From Quatrionicoccus australiensis (GTDB lineage Bacteria; Pseudomonadota; Gammaproteobacteria; Burkholderiales; Rhodocyclaceae), in the NCBI RefSeq assembly GCF_020510525.1, contig NZ_CP075188.1, forward strand, positions 3,720,001 through 3,784,000: 64,000 nucleotides of DNA, given 5' to 3'. Made by a program: the position numbers and the translations under genes. Below, one piece after another: positions 60,182-64,000 of the stretch. The stretch's first letter is position 1. Every line of letters begins with the position of its first letter. The notes beneath the pieces are model-generated. The model had not been told where the DNA came from and ran no database searches. It saw only the letters and a list, made by a program, of their open reading frames with translations.

Positions 60182-63100
60182 TCACTGCCCCTTCATCCCC
60201 AATCCGCCCCGCACCTTGCCGATCAGATCATCGATATAGGTAAACACCACCGGAATCACCAGCAGGCTTAAAAAGGTCGAGGTGATCAGGCCGCCGATGA
60301 CGACGATGGCCATCGGGGCGCGGAAGCTGGGGTCGGTGCCGATGCCGAGCGCGATCGGCATCATGCCGGCGCCCATTGCGATGGTGGTCATGATGATCGG
60401 CCGCGCCCGCTTGCGGCAGGCGTCGAGCAGCGCGCTCCAGCGGTCGAGGCCGTGTTCGCGGCGGGCGAGGATGACGTAGTCGATGAGCAGGATGGAGTTC
60501 TTGGTGGCGATGCCCATCAGCATGATCAGGCCGATCATCGACGGCATCGACAGCGCCGTGTGCGACAGGAAGAGCGCCAGGAAGGCCCCCGGTACGGAGA
60601 GGATGAGCGCCGCCAGGATGGTCACCGGCTGCACGAAATCCTTGAACAGCAGCACCAGCACGATGTAGATGCAGAGCACGCCGGTCGCCATGGCGAGAGC
60701 GAAGCTCTGGAACAGTTCGCCCATCGCTTCGGCGTCGCCGACCGTGGTCTGGATCACGCCGGGCGGCAGCTTGCTCAGGCTGGGCATGGCGAGCGCGGCT
60801 TTTTCGACTTCGCCGAGCGGTTGACCGTTCAGCTCGATCTCGAAATTGATGTTGCGCAGGCGGTCGTAGCGGTCGATCTCGGCCGGGCCGCCGGCAATGC
60901 TCAGGGTCGCGACATTGGCGATCATCACCGGGCCGTACTTGCCCGGTACGGTCAACCGCTCCAGAAGGCTCAAATCCTGGCGCGCCGCAGGCGGCAGCTT
61001 GACGATGATGGGCACCTGGCGCTGCGCCAGATTGAGCTTGGCAAGGCCCTGGTCGTAGTCGCCGGCGGTGGCGATGCGCAGCGTGTCGGCGATGGCGGCC
61101 GAGGTCACGCCGAGATCGGCGGCGCGCGCGAAGTCGGGGCGGATGACCAGTTCCGGCCGCACCAGGCTGGCCGTCGAGGTCACGTTGCCGATACCGGGAA
61201 TGCTGCGCAGGTCGCGCTCGACGAGGCGGGCGTGGGCAGAGAGCACCGGGCCGTTTTCGCTGGCCAGCACGAGCACGTACTTTTCGTTCGAGCCGCCGAA
61301 ACCAACCTTGAGCTGGACGCCGGGAATCGCCGCCAGACGGGCGCGGAAATCGGCCTCGACGTCCTGCTTGGTGACGCCGCCGCGTTCCTTGCGCGGCGTC
61401 AGGTTGATGGTCAGCGTTGCCTTGCGCACCTCGTTTGCACCGCGCGGCGCAAACGGGTCGCTGCCGGCCGCACCGCCGCCGATGGCGGTATAGACCATCC
61501 GGACATGCTTGTTCTGCTCGACAATGGCGCGCGCCTGCTCGGCGGCGGCCAGGGTTTCCGGGAAGGTGCTACCGGGCGGTAGCGAGATGTAAACCTGCGT
61601 CTGCGACAGATCGTCGGGCGGCAGGAAACCGGTCGGCAAGAGCGGCACCAGCGCGAAAGAGCCGACGAAGAAAACGACGGTGGCCGCCATCGTCAGCAGG
61701 CGATGCTTCAGGCACCAGGCGGCCCAGCCGCCGTAGATGGTCAGCCAGCGCGGTTCGTGATCCGCATGCGCGAGCGGCTTGAGGATGTAGGCCGCCATCA
61801 TCGGCGTCAGCAGGCGGGCGACGACGAGCGAGAAGAACACGGCAATCGCAGCGGTCCACCCGAACTGGACGAAGAATTTGCCGGCGACGCCGCTCATGAA
61901 GGCGGTCGGCAAAAAGACCGCGATCAGCGTGAAGGTGGTGGCGATCACCGCCAGGCCGATTTCGTCGGCCGCTTCCATCGCCGCCGCAAACGGCGTCTTG
62001 CCCATGCGCAGGTGGCGCATGATGTTCTCGATCTCGACGATGGCGTCATCGACCAGGATGCCGACCACCAGCGACATCGAGAGCAGGGTCACGACATTGA
62101 GCGTGAAACCCATCAGGTGCATCACGGCGAAGGCCGGGATGATCGACAGCGGCAGCGCCGTCGCCGAAACGAAGGTGGCGCGCCAGTCGCGCAGGAAGAG
62201 CCAGACGACGATCACGGCGAGGATGGCGCCTTCGATCAGCAGCGACATCGAGCCTTCGAAATTTTCCTCGACCGGATCGACGAAATTGAAGGCTTCGGTG
62301 ATCTCGATGTCCGGGTGTTCGAGGCGCAGCTTGGCCAGCGTGGCACGCACGTTGTCGGCCAGTTCGACCTCGCCGGCGCCGCGGCTACGCACGATTTCGA
62401 AACCGACCACCGGCTTGCCGTTGAGCAGCGCCGCCGAACGCTTTTCGCCGACCGTGTCGCTGACCGTCGCGACCTGGTCGAGACGCACGCGATGCCCGTC
62501 CGAGAGCAGGATGTCCATCGCCGCCAGTTCGCTCGCCGTGGCAACGGTGGCGATGGTGCGCACCGATTGCTCGATGCCGCCGACGTCGGCCTTGCCGCCC
62601 GAGGCTTCCTGCTGGATCTTGCGCAGCTGGCGCGAAATGTCGGAAGCCGTGGCGTTGAGCGCGAGCAGGCGGGCCGGGTCGAGTTCGACGCGGATTTCGC
62701 GCGTCACGCCGCCGACGCGCGCCACCGAGCCGACGCCACGCACGCTGAGCACCGACTTGGTGACGGTGTTGTCGACGAACCAGGACAGCGCCTCGTCGTC
62801 CATCCGGCTCGACGCGACGGTGTAGGTCAGGATCGGGCTGCCGGCCAGGTCGACCTTGGCGATCACCGGGTCCTTGAGGTCGCCGGGCAGATCGGAGCGG
62901 ATGCGCGAAACGGCATCGCGCACGTCGTCGACCGCATCCTGCGTCGCCTTTTCGAGGCGGAATTCGACGGTAACGACGGTGACGCCGTCCTGCACCTTGG
63001 TGTAGATGTGCTTGATGCCCTGCAGCGTCGCCACCGAATTCTCGATCTTGCGCGCCACTTCGGTTTCCATCTGCGCCGGCGCCGCGCCGGGCAGCGAGGC

Positions 63101-63244
63101 GGTGACCGTCACGGTGGGCAGATCGACGTCCATGAATTGCTGCACCTTCATCGCCTTGAAGGCCATGACGCCGAACAGCGTCAGCATGATGAAGAGCAGG
63201 ATGGCCGGGGTCGGGTTCCGGATCGACCAGGCGGAAACGTTCAT
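60182..63244 (-). CDS. RND multidrug efflux permease (HAE-1/AcrB-like)
   Basis: 1020 aa, the inner-membrane proton antiporter of a tripartite efflux system. First helix PTPAILLFIMLTLFGVMAF; porter domain PTVTVTASLPGAAPAQMETEVARKIENSV; the proton-relay motif GILVDDAIVEIENIMRHL with both Asp residues; late helices ending GGLITSTFLSLLVIPVVFTY. The duplicated 12-helix layout and length fit the family. The start overlaps the adaptor's stop by 4 bp (63241-63244), so adaptor and pump form one operon. The substrate is not predictable. Confidence 0.95.
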   Translation of the reverse strand: MNVSAWSIRNPTPAILLFIMLTLFGVMAFKAMKVQQFMDVDLPTVTVTASLPGAAPAQMETEVARKIENSVATLQGIKHIYTKVQDGVTVVTVEFRLEKATQDAVDDVRDAVSRIRSDLPGDLKDPVIAKVDLAGSPILTYTVASSRMDDEALSWFVDNTVTKSVLSVRGVGSVARVGGVTREIRVELDPARLLALNATASDISRQLRKIQQEASGGKADVGGIEQSVRTIATVATASELAAMDILLSDGHRVRLDQVATVSDTVGEKRSAALLNGKPVVGFEIVRSRGAGEVELADNVRATLAKLRLEHPDIEITEAFNFVDPVEENFEGSMSLLIEGAILAVIVVWLFLRDWRATFVSATALPLSIIPAFAVMHLMGFTLNVVTLLSMSLVVGILVDDAIVEIENIMRHLRMGKTPFAAAMEAADEIGLAVIATTFTLIAVFLPTAFMSGVAGKFFVQFGWTAAIAVFFSLVVARLLTPMMAAYILKPLAHADHEPRWLTIYGGWAAWCLKHRLLTMAATVVFFVGSFALVPLLPTGFLPPDDLSQTQVYISLPPGSTFPETLAAAEQARAIVEQNKHVRMVYTAIGGGAAGSDPFAPRGANEVRKATLTINLTPRKERGGVTKQDVEADFRARLAAIPGVQLKVGFGGSNEKYVLVLASENGPVLSAHARLVERDLRSIPGIGNVTSTASLVRPELVIRPDFARAADLGVTSAAIADTLRIATAGDYDQGLAKLNLAQRQVPIIVKLPPAARQDLSLLERLTVPGKYGPVMIANVATLSIAGGPAEIDRYDRLRNINFEIELNGQPLGEVEKAALAMPSLSKLPPGVIQTTVGDAEAMGELFQSFALAMATGVLCIYIVLVLLFKDFVQPVTILAALILSVPGAFLALFLSHTALSMPSMIGLIMLMGIATKNSILLIDYVILARREHGLDRWSALLDACRKRARPIIMTTIAMGAGMMPIALGIGTDPSFRAPMAIVVIGGLITSTFLSLLVIPVVFTYIDDLIGKVRGGLGMKGQ

Positions 63245-64000
63245 TGCGGCTTGCCGCCCGCCACGACCTTGACCGCATCGCCGTCGGCCAGGAAGCCGGC
63301 GCTGTTCTCGACGATCTGCGCGGTCGACGCGAGGCCCGAGGTGATTTCCAGGCGCTCGCCGAGACGGCGGCCGATGCCGACCTTGGTCTGCGCGACACGG
63401 CCGCCGTCCGCCGTCGCGTTCTCGAGGCGGAAGACGTAGGCAAAACCTTCGCGCAGCACGACAGCGCCCTGCGGCACGGTCAACGCCGGGCTGCGCCCCA
63501 ATTCGAACTCACCGCGCGCAAACATGCCGGCCTTGATCGGCGCATCAGCTGGCAAATCGACATAGACCAGGCCGTTGCGCGTCTGCGGATCGACGCTGGG
63601 CGCCACGGTGCGCACCTTGCCGACGACGCGCTCGCCGTTCGGGTTGACCAGCGCCGCAACGGCGCCCGGCTTGACGCGCGCCAGATCGGCGGCCGGCACT
63701 TCGGCCCGCCATTCGAGACGGCTGCCGCGGATCAGGCGGAACAGTTCCTGCCCGGCTTGGGTCAGCGAGCCGACCACGGCCGAACGGGCCGAGATCACGC
63801 CGTCGTCGCTGGCCAGCACGACCGTCTTGCTCATGCGCACTTCGGCCGCCTGCAGGCGCGCCTGCGCCGCGGCGAGACGTGCTTGCGCCGTGTGTTCGGC
63901 CGTCTGGTACTGGGTGTTGAGTTGCGTGCTGTAGAAACCCTTGGCTTTCAGCTCGGTCGCCCGCTCGCTGTTGCCCTTGGCTTCGGCCGCCGTCGCGGCC
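63241..64000 (-). CDS. RND periplasmic adaptor (membrane fusion protein), 5' end outside window
   Basis: At least 253 residues are visible. The part at the right edge (ERATELKAKGFYSTQLNTQY, ...AARLQAAEVRM) is the descending helix of the adaptor hairpin. Then come the lipoyl-like segment (KTVVLASDDGVISARSAVVG), the beta-barrel (LEWRAEVPAADLARVKPGAVAALVN...GKVRTVAPSVDPQTRNGLVYVDLP) and the membrane-proximal domain (ALTVPQGAVVLREGFAYVFRLEN). There is no start codon in the window for the full gene; an internal Met at 63840 is not the start. Confidence 0.92.
   Translation of the reverse strand, partial: AATAAEAKGNSERATELKAKGFYSTQLNTQYQTAEHTAQARLAAAQARLQAAEVRMSKTVVLASDDGVISARSAVVGSLTQAGQELFRLIRGSRLEWRAEVPAADLARVKPGAVAALVNPNGERVVGKVRTVAPSVDPQTRNGLVYVDLPADAPIKAGMFARGEFELGRSPALTVPQGAVVLREGFAYVFRLENATADGGRVAQTKVGIGRRLGERLEITSGLASTAQIVENSAGFLADGDAVKVVAGGKPQ

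Overview
The window looks like a chromosomal segment of a high-GC betaproteobacterium, most likely of the Rhodocyclales (Dechloromonas/Azonexus-like). The evidence is the gene content (type I-E cas genes with a WYL regulator, a COG4389 'site-specific recombinase', AddA/AddB-like nucleases, tamAB) and the strong GC bias at third codon positions. The species assignment is inference. I see no rRNA, tRNA or CRISPR array.

Layout. 1-5.2 kb: left-pointing type I-E CRISPR-Cas operon (WYL regulator, cas3, casA, first codons of casB at the window edge). 5.2-21.6 kb: core genes: uvrA, an SBP plus diguanylate cyclase pair, an AddA/AddB-like repair pair enclosing rlmA, a ComEA-like HhH protein, a PlpD-type patatin and an OmpA-family protein. 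21.8-29.2 kb: COG4389 membrane protein, then tamA and tamB. 29.2-49.6 kb: an accessory island inserted behind tamB. 49.6-57.1 kb: a SerC paralogue with an ATP-grasp protein, a hybrid sensor kinase, a second diguanylate cyclase and hflX. 57.4-60.1 kb: small genes, one split by an ISL3-type element, and a BrnT/BrnA toxin-antitoxin pair. 60.2-64 kb: RND efflux pump and its adaptor, the adaptor running off the right edge.

The island is the most interesting part. It holds a two-partner secretion / contact-dependent-inhibition-like locus: TpsB transporter, parvulin-type chaperone, and two tandem giant exoproteins. The exoproteins share about 3.57 kb of gap-free, patchily identical 5' sequence but end in different toxin domains: an ADP-ribosyltransferase-like tail followed by a pentapeptide-repeat protein, and a restriction-endonuclease-like tail followed by an 85-aa protein. 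Each pair overlaps by ATGA.

Behind these lies a debris field. It contains an exact 1,127-bp duplication of the second toxin tail and immunity gene, four copies of the 3' end of tamB (143-813 bp), four copies of a 109-bp paired REP-like element, the last codons of a REP-associated (RAYT) transposase and a possible serC 3' ghost. I read this as a toxin/immunity cassette array built by repeated recombination, with tamB 3' ends and REP elements as building blocks. A Fic protein with a strikingly palindromic upstream region closes the island.
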